13,530 nt of DNA, from the NCBI GenBank assembly GCA_934454435.1, contig CAKSGA010000062.1:1-13530 (forward strand), read 5' to 3'. Both the position numbers and the translations under genes were made by a program. The notes beneath the pieces are model-generated. The model did not search any database. It was not told the DNA's origin and saw only the letters and a program-made list of their open reading frames with translations. Shown in pieces: positions 4,562 through 13,526 of this stretch. This DNA comes from an uncultured Oscillospiraceae bacterium. GTDB taxonomy: Bacteria > Bacillota > Clostridia > Oscillospirales > Ruminococcaceae. The stretch's first letter is position 1. Every line of letters begins with the position of its first letter.

Positions 4562-7513
4562 ATGAATAACCTGACTGCTGCAAGGGACATCAGCGGTATA
4601 GCTCCCATCGGCGTGCTCAGGGGGATCTCCCCGCTATGCGTGCCCTACGTCCCCGGGGCTGGTATAGCCGACGAGGTAAGACATCGTGCCGATCCCAGGA
4701 TAGTTTCCCTTTGGGAGCGCCTCGGGCTCGTGTACCTTTTCGACCAGCCGGCAGCCGCACCGGTGAACAGAACTCACGTCACGGTCAACAATTTTACGGC
4801 GGAGCTGGCGTTCCGCATATGCTCACAAAATCATACCGACAGGCTGATTGAAAGATATCAGCCCGGATTTGTGTTTCCGGAAAATATACAGTCTGCGGGC
4901 CGTTCCTACGAAACTATCGTGAGGAGGACCGAGCTGCGGCAGGTCGGTGAGTTGTTCGGCAGAAACAGCCGCTACACCGAGGAAGTCAGCAGGATATTCC
5001 GGCTGGTTTTTGAGAAAGAGACCGGCGGAATTCCATTACAGACCGTGTGCCGGGCTCTGGCGGCGCTGCTTGGCTCCACGGGCGGCGGGGCGGTTTTTAC
5101 GTCACAGCAGCAGATGATATTCCAGCGTATCGCAAAGGTCCTTTCGGACGAATACCCGGAAAGCACGGCGGCGCAGGAGGTGGCTTCGGTAGGAGCTGCG
5201 GCGGTTTTCACCGAAGAGCAGCGCAGGCGTATCCTTTCTGCTGCGAATGTCATGGGCTATCGTTCGCAGCATGACGCAGCACAGCGTGTGCTTTCCCTGG
5301 TGAACAGCGGACGCACCCGGGAGGAAATAGGCAGGGTCCTGCTGACTGAGGTCCGCCGGTACGGACTGGAGGAGAACGCAGCGGAAAATCTGCGGGCAGC
5401 GGGAAAGATCGCTCCGTTTTCTGCGGAGCTTTCTGAAAGCACCCCGGAGGGTCGTCCAGCCGTTGGCGTGGCGGTTCCTGAGATCAACAGGCTGCGTGAG
5501 GTTACACGCCTGATATTCGCAGAAGAAAGCCATGCTGACGCCCCTGAAAGGGAAGTCACTGCGGCGGAGATCTCAGAGAGCTCTGCAGCAAGGCTGATTT
5601 CAGAGCGGCTGAGCTCGGTCGTTGAGAGGAGCGCAGGGTTCAGAGAAATTTCAGGGCAGCTCACAAGGCTTGTGGAGCGGCTCGGCGGGAATTCCGGCGA
5701 AGAACGCACGGATCATGGCAGCACAGTCGTTCGGAAGTTCAGCGGAGCTCCTGTTACGAATTTCATCAGCGTCACCGCTGGGACCTCCGGCAGGCTGCTG
5801 AAACAGTTCGGAGGCTCTGGGCAGGGACAGTTCCAGGTGCTGCAGACACCTGAACAGACTCCGCATGAGTTCGCTGAGAATGTCAGAAATACGCTGAACA
5901 TCATGCAGCAGTTTTCGGCGGGAAATTCCGTGGAGATGTCGTACCCGGCTACGGAGTTTGACTTCACTGAGAACACAACTGTTCCGGTGAATGTTCAGAC
6001 CGGGTCGGAGGTTCGTGCTGTTTCGCCGGAGCGGGGCTCCGGGAGTCAGCTCACGGTTCAGCCGGAAAAATTCAACAATTCCGAAATCATTGTTGAAAAA
6101 AGCAATGATATTGAAGTGCATTCCGGGACTGTTGTTCAGGAAGAACAGCCCGCTGAGCTCCGCAGCGCCGAGCAGTTCCACACGGAAACGGTGCGGGAGC
6201 CGTACGGCGGGAATGCTCCGCAGGTGGCTGAAAAGCCCGGCAGGGTGGTTCCGGGTGAGAGCTCCGTGGAGCTCCGCAGCGCCGAACAGTTCCACACGGA
6301 AACGGTGCGGGAGCCGTACGGCGTGAACGCTCCGCAGGCGGCTGAAAAGCCCGGCAGGGTGGTTCCGGGTGAGAGCTCCGTGGAGTTCCACAGCGCCGAA
6401 CAGTTCCACACGGAAACGGTGCGGGAGCCGTACGGCGGGAATGCTCCGCAGGCGGCTGAAAAGCCCGGCAGGGTGATTCCCGGGAAGAGCTCCGTGGAGC
6501 TCCGCAGCGCCGAACAGTTCCACACGGAAACGGTGCGGGAGCCGTACGGCGTGAACGCTCCGCAGGCGGCTGAAAAGCCCGGCAGGGTGGTTCCGGGTGA
6601 GAGCTCCGTGGAGTTCCACAGCGCCGAACAGTTCCACACGGAAACGGTGCGGGAGCCGTACGGCGGGAATGCTCCGCAGGCGGCTGAAAAGCCCGGCAGA
6701 GTGGTTCCCGGGGAGAGCTCCGTGGAGCTCCGCAGCGCCGAGCAGTTCCACACGGAAACGGTGCGGGAGCCGTACGGCGTGAATGCTCCGCAGGCGGCTG
6801 AAAAGCCCGGCAGAGTGGTTCCCGGGGAGAGCTCCGTGGAGCTCCGCAGCGCCGAACAGTTCCACACGGAAACGGTGCGGGAGCGCACAGATGAACAAGC
6901 CGCAGGCTCTTACCGCAGCAGGCTTGATAAAAAGACCCTGGAGACACTCGACAGACTGGTAGCGGAAAGCCGCTTGCAGACCGTAAAGCCAGTGGAGGTC
7001 AGGGAGGAGCCGGTCCCGCTGGTACATTCCGAAAGCGTGACCGCTGAGACTCCGGCGGAACCGGTGAATATCAACGCTGACTCCCTGCGGAATGTGAGTA
7101 TCGTGCGCCGGAGCATAGTCAATGAAACCTCGCTCCACATGAAAAAGCTGATGGAAAAGGCTGCGGTCACGGCGCCCGTTCAGTCCGCCGTGAAAAAGGC
7201 GTTCACCTATCGTCCCGCTGACAGAACGGGCGACATGGTGATGCTGATACCCCCAGCAGAAGCCGACAGGTTCAGGGCTTCCGGGGCGTTCGACAGAAAG
7301 CTGCCGCCCATTGAGCTCCGTCAGCCGCCGGAACCTCAGCCGGAGCGTGAGAGCACGACCAGAAAGACCACGATCAATAACCGCCCGGTGATCAGGACTT
7401 CTGAAATCGGTATCGGCGAACTCAGCCGTGACGACATCACGAAGCTGGCGGATAAGGTCTATGAGCAGATAGAAACACGTCTGACCCGGGAACGCCGCAG
7501 AATGGGTCTGTGA
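4562..7513 (+). CDS. Large repeat-containing CIS-associated protein of unknown function
   Basis: I do not recognise a characterised family for this 983-residue protein. It starts at ATG 4562 behind GAAAGGGGG and follows the tube initiator by 18 bases. Visible regions: a non-polar N-terminus (about 1-65); an Arg/Glu-rich, probably helical part (about 100-390); a polar segment (about 390-530); six and a partial copy of a 38-residue repeat (532-774) rich in Glu, Pro, Arg and Ser; another polar stretch; and a basic amphipathic C-terminal helix (ITKLADKVYEQIETRL, then RERRRMGL, roughly 960-983). No signal peptide or membrane span is evident. Its place between the Pvc5-like and Pvc7-like genes matches the small pvc6 gene, which it does not obviously resemble. 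It could be an elongated structural or length-setting protein, a baseplate accessory or cargo; the sequence does not decide. The repeat region is probably disordered or extended. Confidence 0.85.
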   Translation: MNNLTAARDISGIAPIGVLRGISPLCVPYVPGAGIADEVRHRADPRIVSLWERLGLVYLFDQPAAAPVNRTHVTVNNFTAELAFRICSQNHTDRLIERYQPGFVFPENIQSAGRSYETIVRRTELRQVGELFGRNSRYTEEVSRIFRLVFEKETGGIPLQTVCRALAALLGSTGGGAVFTSQQQMIFQRIAKVLSDEYPESTAAQEVASVGAAAVFTEEQRRRILSAANVMGYRSQHDAAQRVLSLVNSGRTREEIGRVLLTEVRRYGLEENAAENLRAAGKIAPFSAELSESTPEGRPAVGVAVPEINRLREVTRLIFAEESHADAPEREVTAAEISESSAARLISERLSSVVERSAGFREISGQLTRLVERLGGNSGEERTDHGSTVVRKFSGAPVTNFISVTAGTSGRLLKQFGGSGQGQFQVLQTPEQTPHEFAENVRNTLNIMQQFSAGNSVEMSYPATEFDFTENTTVPVNVQTGSEVRAVSPERGSGSQLTVQPEKFNNSEIIVEKSNDIEVHSGTVVQEEQPAELRSAEQFHTETVREPYGGNAPQVAEKPGRVVPGESSVELRSAEQFHTETVREPYGVNAPQAAEKPGRVVPGESSVEFHSAEQFHTETVREPYGGNAPQAAEKPGRVIPGKSSVELRSAEQFHTETVREPYGVNAPQAAEKPGRVVPGESSVEFHSAEQFHTETVREPYGGNAPQAAEKPGRVVPGESSVELRSAEQFHTETVREPYGVNAPQAAEKPGRVVPGESSVELRSAEQFHTETVRERTDEQAAGSYRSRLDKKTLETLDRLVAESRLQTVKPVEVREEPVPLVHSESVTAETPAEPVNINADSLRNVSIVRRSIVNETSLHMKKLMEKAAVTAPVQSAVKKAFTYRPADRTGDMVMLIPPAEADRFRASGAFDRKLPPIELRQPPEPQPERESTTRKTTINNRPVIRTSEIGIGELSRDDITKLADKVYEQIETRLTRERRRMGL
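6155..6883 (+). repeat. In-frame tandem array of 114-bp (38-codon) repeats, six full and one partial copy
   Basis: Full copies start at 6155, 6269, 6383, 6497, 6611 and 6725. A 45-bp partial copy fills 6839-6883. The encoded unit begins ELRSAEQFHTETVREPYG and ends PGESSV. Copies are nearly identical at DNA level. Two variants alternate: ELRS with YGVN (copies 2, 4, 6) and EFHS with YGGN (copies 3, 5), while copy 1 is ELRS with YGGN. This gives a 228-bp higher-order period over copies 2-5, as expected from recent duplication of a two-unit block. The period is a multiple of three, so gain or loss of copies keeps the host gene in frame. Confidence 0.97.
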
Positions 7514-7532
7514 ACAGAGAGGAGAGATCGTT

Positions 7533-8234
7533 TTGATAGGTCCTGTCAAGGCAAAATTCAAGGTGCTGGACGGAGCTAACAAGCTGCTGAATGCAAGCGC
7601 TGTAGTCGGCAGCGTGGGAATTCCCTGTGTGTTCAACCCCACGGAATTCACCATACAGCGCACCGTGAATTATGCACAGCATAAAATTCCCGGCATTGAC
7701 CGTCCCGTGCTCCAGTTCGTAAGCGGTGAGGCGGAGGTCATGAGCTTCAGCCTGCTTTTCGACACCTATAATGCGGCTGAAAGCTCAAATCAGCTTAAAC
7801 TTGTGGCGTCTGCACTGGCACCGGACCTGCTCAAAATGGACGTGCGTACATTTACGGAGCCTCTGATGAAGCTCACGACCGTGAATTCTGATACGCATGC
7901 GCCGAGCCTGGTGGAGTTCGTGTGGGGTTCGATAAGCTTCAAGGGGTATATCAATTCCATCTCGCAGAGGTTCACGATGTTCGCCTTTGACGGAAATCCG
8001 GTGCGTGCAGTCGTTGATATCTCGCTTATTTCGGATAAGAAAGACAACAACGTCCGCAACTCCCCGGACAGGACGAAGGCGAGGACGATCTCCGAGGGGG
8101 ACCGGCTGTACGCTTTTGCATATGCGGAGTACGGCGACTGCTCCGAATGGCGCAGGATAGCCGAGGCAAACGATATAGACGACCCACGCAGGCTTGTTTC
8201 CGGAACGGATATAATAATTCCGCCGATACTGTAA
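7533..8234 (+). CDS. LysM-domain baseplate protein (Pvc7/Afp7-like)
   Basis: The 233-residue product has an N-terminal baseplate domain (about 1-180; PCVFNPTEFTIQRTVNYAQHK and the FSLLFDTY region are typical) and a C-terminal LysM module (184-233) opening TISEGDRLYAFAYAEYG and ending IIIPPIL. In Afp/PVC-type particles this protein sits in the baseplate around the hub, where LysM is a structural module rather than a cell-wall anchor. The start is TTG 7533, with AGGAG (7520-7524) 8 bases upstream; no ATG occurs near the N-terminus in this frame. It follows the large unknown gene by 19 bases and precedes the spike-hub gene. Confidence 0.9.
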   Translation: MIGPVKAKFKVLDGANKLLNASAVVGSVGIPCVFNPTEFTIQRTVNYAQHKIPGIDRPVLQFVSGEAEVMSFSLLFDTYNAAESSNQLKLVASALAPDLLKMDVRTFTEPLMKLTTVNSDTHAPSLVEFVWGSISFKGYINSISQRFTMFAFDGNPVRAVVDISLISDKKDNNVRNSPDRTKARTISEGDRLYAFAYAEYGDCSEWRRIAEANDIDDPRRLVSGTDIIIPPIL

Positions 8235-8257
8235 ATCAAGAGGAAGGAGTGAGCTGA

Positions 8258-9316
8258 ATGCCGATGATACCCGAAGAGGTTTTCGTGCCGCAGTGCCGGG
8301 TCTATATTGACGGAACGCAGATAAAGGCTTCTGCGGAAATGATAGAGTCAGTGACAGTCCAGCTTACCGCTTCTGAAATGGCAAACGGCTGCGAGTTCGT
8401 GATATTCTGCAAGTACGACCACGACCGCAGCACGATGGGAAATATCATCTCCCGTGCCACCGCAGGAAAAAAGGTGAAGGTCGAGCTTGGATACAAGCTG
8501 CCTAAGCCGGTGTTCATCGGCTATATAAACTCCACGTCGGTGGATTTCTCGGCGGAGGGCATATCGCTGATAGTTTCCTGCCTGGATGCAAGGGGACTGC
8601 TGATGGGCAATGTTTCCCGGGAGAGCTTTGAAAACAAGAGCGTCAGCCAGATAGTCACCCAGCTTCTTGACCCGATAAAGAGCTATACCGAGGGCGTCAC
8701 GGTGTCGATACCCGGCAGCGCTGACAAGGAGTATCCGCTTTCCCAGTATGAGATGGACGATTACAGGTACGTCTGCATGCTTGCAAGGCTCACGGGGTGC
8801 TCATTCTACATGGCGGGTACAAAGCTGAAATTCGTGAAGGATATCTTTTCCACGTCCACGCTGAAGGCAAGCTACACCTGGGGCAAGGACCTCATTTCGT
8901 TCAGCAGGACGGTGGAACTTTCCGAACAGCTGGGCAAGGTCAGGGTGATAGGCACGGTGCCGGATACTCTGGAGGATTTCTTTGCTGACGCTTCCCCGAT
9001 AAGCGGCTCCGGAAAGACGGGGGCTTCCCTCTGCTCGCCGGTAAAGTCAAAGGTGAAAGAGGTGGTCTGCAAGACCATCAAAAGCCAGAAAGAGGCTAAG
9101 GTCTACGCTGAGTCCCTCATGCGGCAGAGCTGCCTGAAGCTGTGCCGGGGCAATGCCCGGGTAGTCGGCAACGAGGCTCTGGTGCCGGGAAGCAGGATTA
9201 AATTCGGCGGGCTGGACCCCAAGCTGAACGGTACCTATTTCATCACGGGAGTTCAGCACACGTTCAACGGAAACGGTTTTCTAACGAACATATCTTTCTG
9301 TGCACCCACAGATTAA
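8258..9316 (+). CDS. Spike hub protein, gp27 / phage late control D-like (Pvc8 N-terminal counterpart)
   Basis: The 352-residue product resembles the gene D / gp27 hub family that forms the trimeric base joining tube to spike. Typical stretches are VPQCRVYIDGTQI near the start, GKKVKVELGYKLPKPVFIGY at about 70-89, SVSQIVTQLLDP near 127-138 and GGLDPKLNGTYFITGVQHTF near the end. AAGGAG (8244-8249) stands 8 bases before ATG 8258. The following gene encodes the OB-fold spike, so hub and spike are separate proteins here, whereas Pvc8 and VgrG fuse them. The product has no enzyme motif and is presumably structural. Confidence 0.9.
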   Translation: MPMIPEEVFVPQCRVYIDGTQIKASAEMIESVTVQLTASEMANGCEFVIFCKYDHDRSTMGNIISRATAGKKVKVELGYKLPKPVFIGYINSTSVDFSAEGISLIVSCLDARGLLMGNVSRESFENKSVSQIVTQLLDPIKSYTEGVTVSIPGSADKEYPLSQYEMDDYRYVCMLARLTGCSFYMAGTKLKFVKDIFSTSTLKASYTWGKDLISFSRTVELSEQLGKVRVIGTVPDTLEDFFADASPISGSGKTGASLCSPVKSKVKEVVCKTIKSQKEAKVYAESLMRQSCLKLCRGNARVVGNEALVPGSRIKFGGLDPKLNGTYFITGVQHTFNGNGFLTNISFCAPTD

Positions 9317-9328
9317 GGCGGTGATCAA

Positions 9329-10084
9329 ATGAGTTCATTGGCAGAAATGACCTCCGGCGGCGGCAGTTCCGCAAGCATGGAAAAGTGCGGCGGTATCGCC
9401 CTTGCAGAGGTCACTGCGATAAAGGACCCGAAGAACAAGGGCAGGGTAAAGTGCCGGTATCTCACCGCCGACAAGGACGTTGGCGAAACCGGCTGGATAT
9501 ACTGCCTGACCCCGTTCGGCGGGAACGATTATGGCTGCTTCCTCCACCCGGGCGTGGGTGATATCGTGGCTGTGGCATATGAGAACGGCGATATCCATCG
9601 TCCGTTCGTGATAGGCAGCATGTGGGTCAAGAAGTCCGAGCCGCCGGTGAAGATAAGCAACGGCAAAAACGAAACGTTCAAGCTCATAACGCCGAACAAA
9701 AGCTACGTGGAGTTCAGCGATACAAGCAAAAAAGAAAGCATCACGGTGTCCACTCCCAAGGGGCATAAGATGTCCTTTGATGACGACAAGGACCTGATCT
9801 CCGTGACGGACGGAAAGAACCGACTGGAGATCAACGGAAAGTCCGGGGCGGTGGAGCTGGTGTGTGACAAGAAGCTCACTATAAAGGTCGGCAGCGGCGT
9901 CACGATAACATGCGACGGCAATTCCGGCGCCGTGGAGATAAAGACCAACGCAAAGATCACGCTGAATTCGGCTAAGGTCGGAATAAAGGCGAGCGGCGAA
10001 GCTACCCTGGAGGGCAGCGGCTCCGTTGCTGTGAAGAGCAGCGGAGTAGCTACGGTAAAGGGCTCAATGACAAAGATCAACTGA
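9329..10084 (+). CDS. Spike protein, gp5/VgrG-like OB-fold with C-terminal beta-helix
   Basis: The 251-residue product has an OB-fold domain at about 20-105 (GIALAEVTAIKDPKNKGRVK, then FLHPGVGDIVAVAYENGD and FVIGSMW), the signature of gp5/VgrG/gpV baseplate spikes. The rest (about 115-251) consists of short alternating strands rich in Lys, Ser, Gly, Val and Thr (ITLNSAKVGIKASGEATL), expected to form the trimeric beta-helix needle. There is no lysozyme domain as in T4 gp5 and no PAAR domain. The sequence ends within the helix, so the sharpened tip would have to come from another protein. AAGGCGGTGATC (9315-9326) matches 11 of 12 bases of the extended anti-Shine-Dalgarno complement and overlaps the preceding stop codon. 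Confidence 0.9.
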   Translation: MSSLAEMTSGGGSSASMEKCGGIALAEVTAIKDPKNKGRVKCRYLTADKDVGETGWIYCLTPFGGNDYGCFLHPGVGDIVAVAYENGDIHRPFVIGSMWVKKSEPPVKISNGKNETFKLITPNKSYVEFSDTSKKESITVSTPKGHKMSFDDDKDLISVTDGKNRLEINGKSGAVELVCDKKLTIKVGSGVTITCDGNSGAVEIKTNAKITLNSAKVGIKASGEATLEGSGSVAVKSSGVATVKGSMTKIN

Positions 10085-10098
10085 CAGGAGGTATCAGC

Positions 10099-10509
10099 AT
10101 GGCAGACAATAAGGGGTTCATGGGCAGGGGGTTCAGGTTTCCTTTCAGCGTTGACCCGGCGACTGACCGTATCGCAATGAGCAGCGCCGAGCAGGACGTT
10201 GAAGAGGCGATCCGCATAATACTCCGCACGAACCTTGGCGAGCGTGTCATGCTGCCGGAATTCGGGACCTCCGCAGGGGATTTCCTGTTCTCTGACGACC
10301 GGGCGGAGCGTGTGGCAGCCCTTGAGGAGAGTGTCCGGGAAGCGCTGGAGCGCTGGGAGCCCAGGATAAAGGACGTAGAGGTCGAAGCCGCCAGCGACAG
10401 CGGCAGCAAGAATGTTCTTGAAATAAACATACGGTATACGCTGCGTGTCACAAATAATCAGTTCAACATGGTATATCCGTTCTACATGATGGAGGGAGAG
10501 GGCAGATGA
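10099..10509 (+). CDS. Baseplate wedge protein gp25-like (Pvc9/Afp9-like)
   Basis: The 136-residue product is a gp25/GPW family member, the small wedge subunit that links baseplate to the first sheath ring and is shared with T4 gp25 and T6SS TssE. Family marks include EEAIRIILRTNLGERVMLPE at about 35-54, then FGTSAGDFLF, and the conserved Glu-Pro-Arg triad at 87-89 in ERWEPRIKDVEVE. Despite older names, the family is not an active lysozyme in CIS. AGGAGG at 10086-10091 is 7 bases before ATG 10099. Its TGA overlaps the ATG of the next gene, suggesting translational coupling to its wedge partner. Confidence 0.94.
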   Translation: MADNKGFMGRGFRFPFSVDPATDRIAMSSAEQDVEEAIRIILRTNLGERVMLPEFGTSAGDFLFSDDRAERVAALEESVREALERWEPRIKDVEVEAASDSGSKNVLEINIRYTLRVTNNQFNMVYPFYMMEGEGR

Positions 10510-13493
10510 ATTCACCGAAGCTTGACGGCAGAACAGTGAGCGATATCCTCGCCCTGATCAGCGAAAAAAGCAGGGCGTACACCCCGGAGTGGAAGTTCGA
10601 TGAAAAGCGCCCGGACGGCGGCACAGCGCTTTCCATGCTGTTCGCTGAGATGTTCTGCGGAACGATAGACCGCCTGGACAGATTTCCGGACAAATGCAGC
10701 CTGGAGTTCCTTAACCTGCTGGGAGTTTCCGCGAAGCCGGTCTCCCCGGCGGTCGGCACGGCGTGTGCGACCCTTGCGGAGGGCACCCGTGAGAGGGTAT
10801 ACATAAAGAAAGGCACGCAGCTTTTCACCGACCTTGAAAGCGACAGGATAGTTTTCGAGACCGCACAGGGATTTTTCGCAGTCCCTGCGAAGCTCACGGA
10901 TATCTACATGACCGACCCCGCTGAGGACGTAATTACGCACTCGGAGGTGTCGGAGGAACTCAGCGAAAGACCTTTCTGCCCGGATAAAAAGCGCAGTATC
11001 GAGCGGCATTGCTTCACGCTTTCAGAGGACTCCGTCCTGCGGCTTGACGGCGCTGCGGAGATCACCGTGGCACTCGGCGGGGCGGTCGGAATAAACGACG
11101 AGGAGCGCATAAAAATGCTCTGCCGCAAGGACGCAGCCCGCTGGACCATGCCTGGCAGGAACGGCGATATAGTTCTGCCGGCGTTCCCGGGGAAAGGCTT
11201 CATAACGCTCCGGAAGCCCGACGGCAAAGCGGTGCGTGTGGACGAAAACGGTGAGCCAGACGAGGAGAACGGTCACTACTGTATCACCTGCGAGATGGTT
11301 CGCACGGAGGACTCGGAGCCGCTGGCGGCGGACCAGGTACTGCTCAGCAGCAGAAGCGTTGACGAGCCCGAGACCCTGCGGGGACGTCAGCCTGACAAGA
11401 TGTATTTCAACGACACGGAGCTCCCGGAGGGGGAACCGGCGTACGTTTTCGGCAGGGAGCCGAACGCCTACGATGCGCTTTATATAGGTTCTGACGAGGT
11501 GTTCAGCAAGGCAGGTGCGAGGGTCACGCTGGAGTTCTCCGCCGCCACGGTGATAGTACAGGACGGTGAGGAGCAGAACGAGCCCGATTTCGAGCAGAAG
11601 CTCCTTGTAGACAAGAGCGACCTGCATGTCAGGAAGCCGGATGACATCTTCATTTCCGAGGTAGTCTGGGAGTACTGGAACGGGCTCGGTTGGGCAAGGC
11701 TGAACGTCGCCGGAGATACCGGGCTGTTCTCCTGTTCAGGCAGGGACGGCAGACACACGGTCAGCTTTACATGCCCCGCAGACATGGAGGGCTCGGTGCA
11801 GAATTCCAGCTACGGTCTGTGGATAAGAGTGCGCATAAGGGACGTCAGGAACCGTTTCAGCATGAACGGGCGCTGGCTGCTCCCACTGGTGAAGTCGGTG
11901 GACCTCAGGTTCGACCATGGCGGGGATATGGTCCCTGCGACAACGGTCACGACATGCAATTCCTGCCGGAAGGTCAGGTATGAGATGAACGGCACAAAGA
12001 CCCGCATGGAGCTCTTTTCCGTCATGCCTGACCGCAGGCGGACGGTGTATTTCAGGTTCGACAAGCCGCCCTGCGGGCTTCCGGTGAATTTGTACCTCGG
12101 CTTTGACGGCGAGAGCGGAAGCGAACGTCAGCTGGAGTTCAGCTATTGTTCCGCCGGGCAGCCCGGGAACTGGTGCGGCCTCAAGGTGAGCGACCGTACC
12201 CGGGGGTTCTGCGGCAGCGGTACGATATCAATGTACGCCCCGGACGATTTCTGCGAAACGGAGCTGTTCGGCGTAAAGGGTTACTGGGTGCGTGCCGAGG
12301 AGCCCTTCGGCGCAGACAGCAGTCATTTGCCCCGGCTTATCCGGGCGGAGATGAACGCAGTGGACCTGATACAGCAGATAAGCGTTGAGGGTGAGCGCAG
12401 CTCAGTGCGTGCCGGGCAGAAAAACCATCGTGTACAGCTTCTTTACCGCCCGGTGATAGACTGCGGGGTATGGGTGAACGAGCTCGGCGAGACCCCGGTG
12501 AGCGAGCTCCAGGAGCTCACCCGCAGGGACAGTGGCAGAGTCAGGATAATGAACGGCGCAGACGGTCTGCCCGCCGAGTGGTGGGTCAGATGGGAGCGCA
12601 CCGAGAGCCTTGCCGGCTGCGGCGCAGACAGCCGCAGCTATGAACTGGACAGTTCCACCGGTGTCATAACGTTCGGCGATGGAACTAACGGAAAAATACC
12701 GGCGTATTTCTCGGATATAGAGGTCAGCGTTGATTATTCCTGGGGCGGCGGAACTGCGGGAAATCTCCCGGCAGGCGCCCTGGACGGACTTATCACCGGC
12801 ATTCCCTTTGTGGAGAGCATGACGAATATCCTGCCCACCTGCGGCGGCAGCAACGCCCAGTCCCTTGAGAAGATCAGAAAGATCGGGGCACAGCGGATAC
12901 GCCACGGCGGCAGGGCGGTCACAGCCCGGGACTACGAGGGCTTGATCGCAGAGGAGTTCTCCGAGGTCGGGGAGGTCAGGTGCTTTTCCGGCATGGAGCG
13001 TTCCGGCAGGCAGGCGAGCGGCTGCGTCACCATCGTGATAAAGCCGGCGAATATGGGCACGAACGCCTATGCTGTTTCCCTTTGCAGGAGGGTAGAAGCA
13101 TTCCTGAGGGAGCGTGCCTGCTGTGAGCCTGTTTTCGGCGGAAGAATGTCGGTCATTCCGGCAACGCCGCTGAAGATCAGCGCAGAGATATCCGTCGTGA
13201 TAAAGGACATAGAATATGCCGCTGCGACTGAGCGTGAGATCATCGCCGCAGTCAGCAGGCTTACAGACAAGAACGGCGCACATATCGGGGAGGTCCCCTG
13301 CGAGAGCGATATTTATGCGGCTCTGAGGGGAATTCAGAATGTCGCATATGTTACAAAGGTGCTGCTTACCGGGGAGTATTCCACCGGCGGGTCGGCAGCG
13401 GCGATACCCCTCGACCGAAAGCCCGGTCACCCGTATTTCCTGCCGGTGACGGGAGTTCACACGGTGAGGATAGACGGTGCGTCAGGGCTGTAA
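10506..13493 (+). CDS. Large baseplate wedge protein, gp6 / baseplate J-like (Pvc11/Afp11-like)
   Basis: The 995-residue product matches the large 'putative baseplate assembly protein' of CIS clusters, which forms the core of the wedge ring with gp25. The N-terminus (SPKLDGRTVSDILALI, with YTPEWKF) is typical. The J-like part starts near ITFGDGTNGKIP (about 721-732) and GGGTAGNLPAG (about 747-757) and continues with IRHGGRAVTARDYEGL to a terminal beta-rich domain. A CNSC motif lies at 484-487; whether it binds metal is unclear. ATG 10506 overlaps the gp25 stop, with GGAGGGAGAGG just upstream. The length fits Pvc11-class proteins rather than the shorter gpJ of P2. In Afp/PVC a small PAAR gene (pvc10) separates gp25 from this gene; here none does. 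Confidence 0.93.
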   Translation: MNSPKLDGRTVSDILALISEKSRAYTPEWKFDEKRPDGGTALSMLFAEMFCGTIDRLDRFPDKCSLEFLNLLGVSAKPVSPAVGTACATLAEGTRERVYIKKGTQLFTDLESDRIVFETAQGFFAVPAKLTDIYMTDPAEDVITHSEVSEELSERPFCPDKKRSIERHCFTLSEDSVLRLDGAAEITVALGGAVGINDEERIKMLCRKDAARWTMPGRNGDIVLPAFPGKGFITLRKPDGKAVRVDENGEPDEENGHYCITCEMVRTEDSEPLAADQVLLSSRSVDEPETLRGRQPDKMYFNDTELPEGEPAYVFGREPNAYDALYIGSDEVFSKAGARVTLEFSAATVIVQDGEEQNEPDFEQKLLVDKSDLHVRKPDDIFISEVVWEYWNGLGWARLNVAGDTGLFSCSGRDGRHTVSFTCPADMEGSVQNSSYGLWIRVRIRDVRNRFSMNGRWLLPLVKSVDLRFDHGGDMVPATTVTTCNSCRKVRYEMNGTKTRMELFSVMPDRRRTVYFRFDKPPCGLPVNLYLGFDGESGSERQLEFSYCSAGQPGNWCGLKVSDRTRGFCGSGTISMYAPDDFCETELFGVKGYWVRAEEPFGADSSHLPRLIRAEMNAVDLIQQISVEGERSSVRAGQKNHRVQLLYRPVIDCGVWVNELGETPVSELQELTRRDSGRVRIMNGADGLPAEWWVRWERTESLAGCGADSRSYELDSSTGVITFGDGTNGKIPAYFSDIEVSVDYSWGGGTAGNLPAGALDGLITGIPFVESMTNILPTCGGSNAQSLEKIRKIGAQRIRHGGRAVTARDYEGLIAEEFSEVGEVRCFSGMERSGRQASGCVTIVIKPANMGTNAYAVSLCRRVEAFLRERACCEPVFGGRMSVIPATPLKISAEISVVIKDIEYAAATEREIIAAVSRLTDKNGAHIGEVPCESDIYAALRGIQNVAYVTKVLLTGEYSTGGSAAAIPLDRKPGHPYFLPVTGVHTVRIDGASGL

Positions 13494-13526
13494 GTCACAC
13501 AAAACAGATGAAAGGAGCTTTCCGCA

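Noticed and set aside
6155..6883. CRISPR-like array
   Set aside because: The units are 114 bp, directly contiguous and coding in frame. There are no unique spacers between short repeats.
5651..7663. Long antisense open frame (670 codons), with further antisense frames across the repeat array
   Set aside because: It overlaps the 983-residue gene and arises from GC-rich codon structure and the repeated 114-bp unit. It has no ribosome site that I can see, and its translation is low-complexity Arg/His/Leu-rich.
12402..13460. Antisense open frame of 352 codons opposite the gp6-like gene
   Set aside because: It is a shadow of conserved baseplate J-like coding sequence, with no family resemblance.
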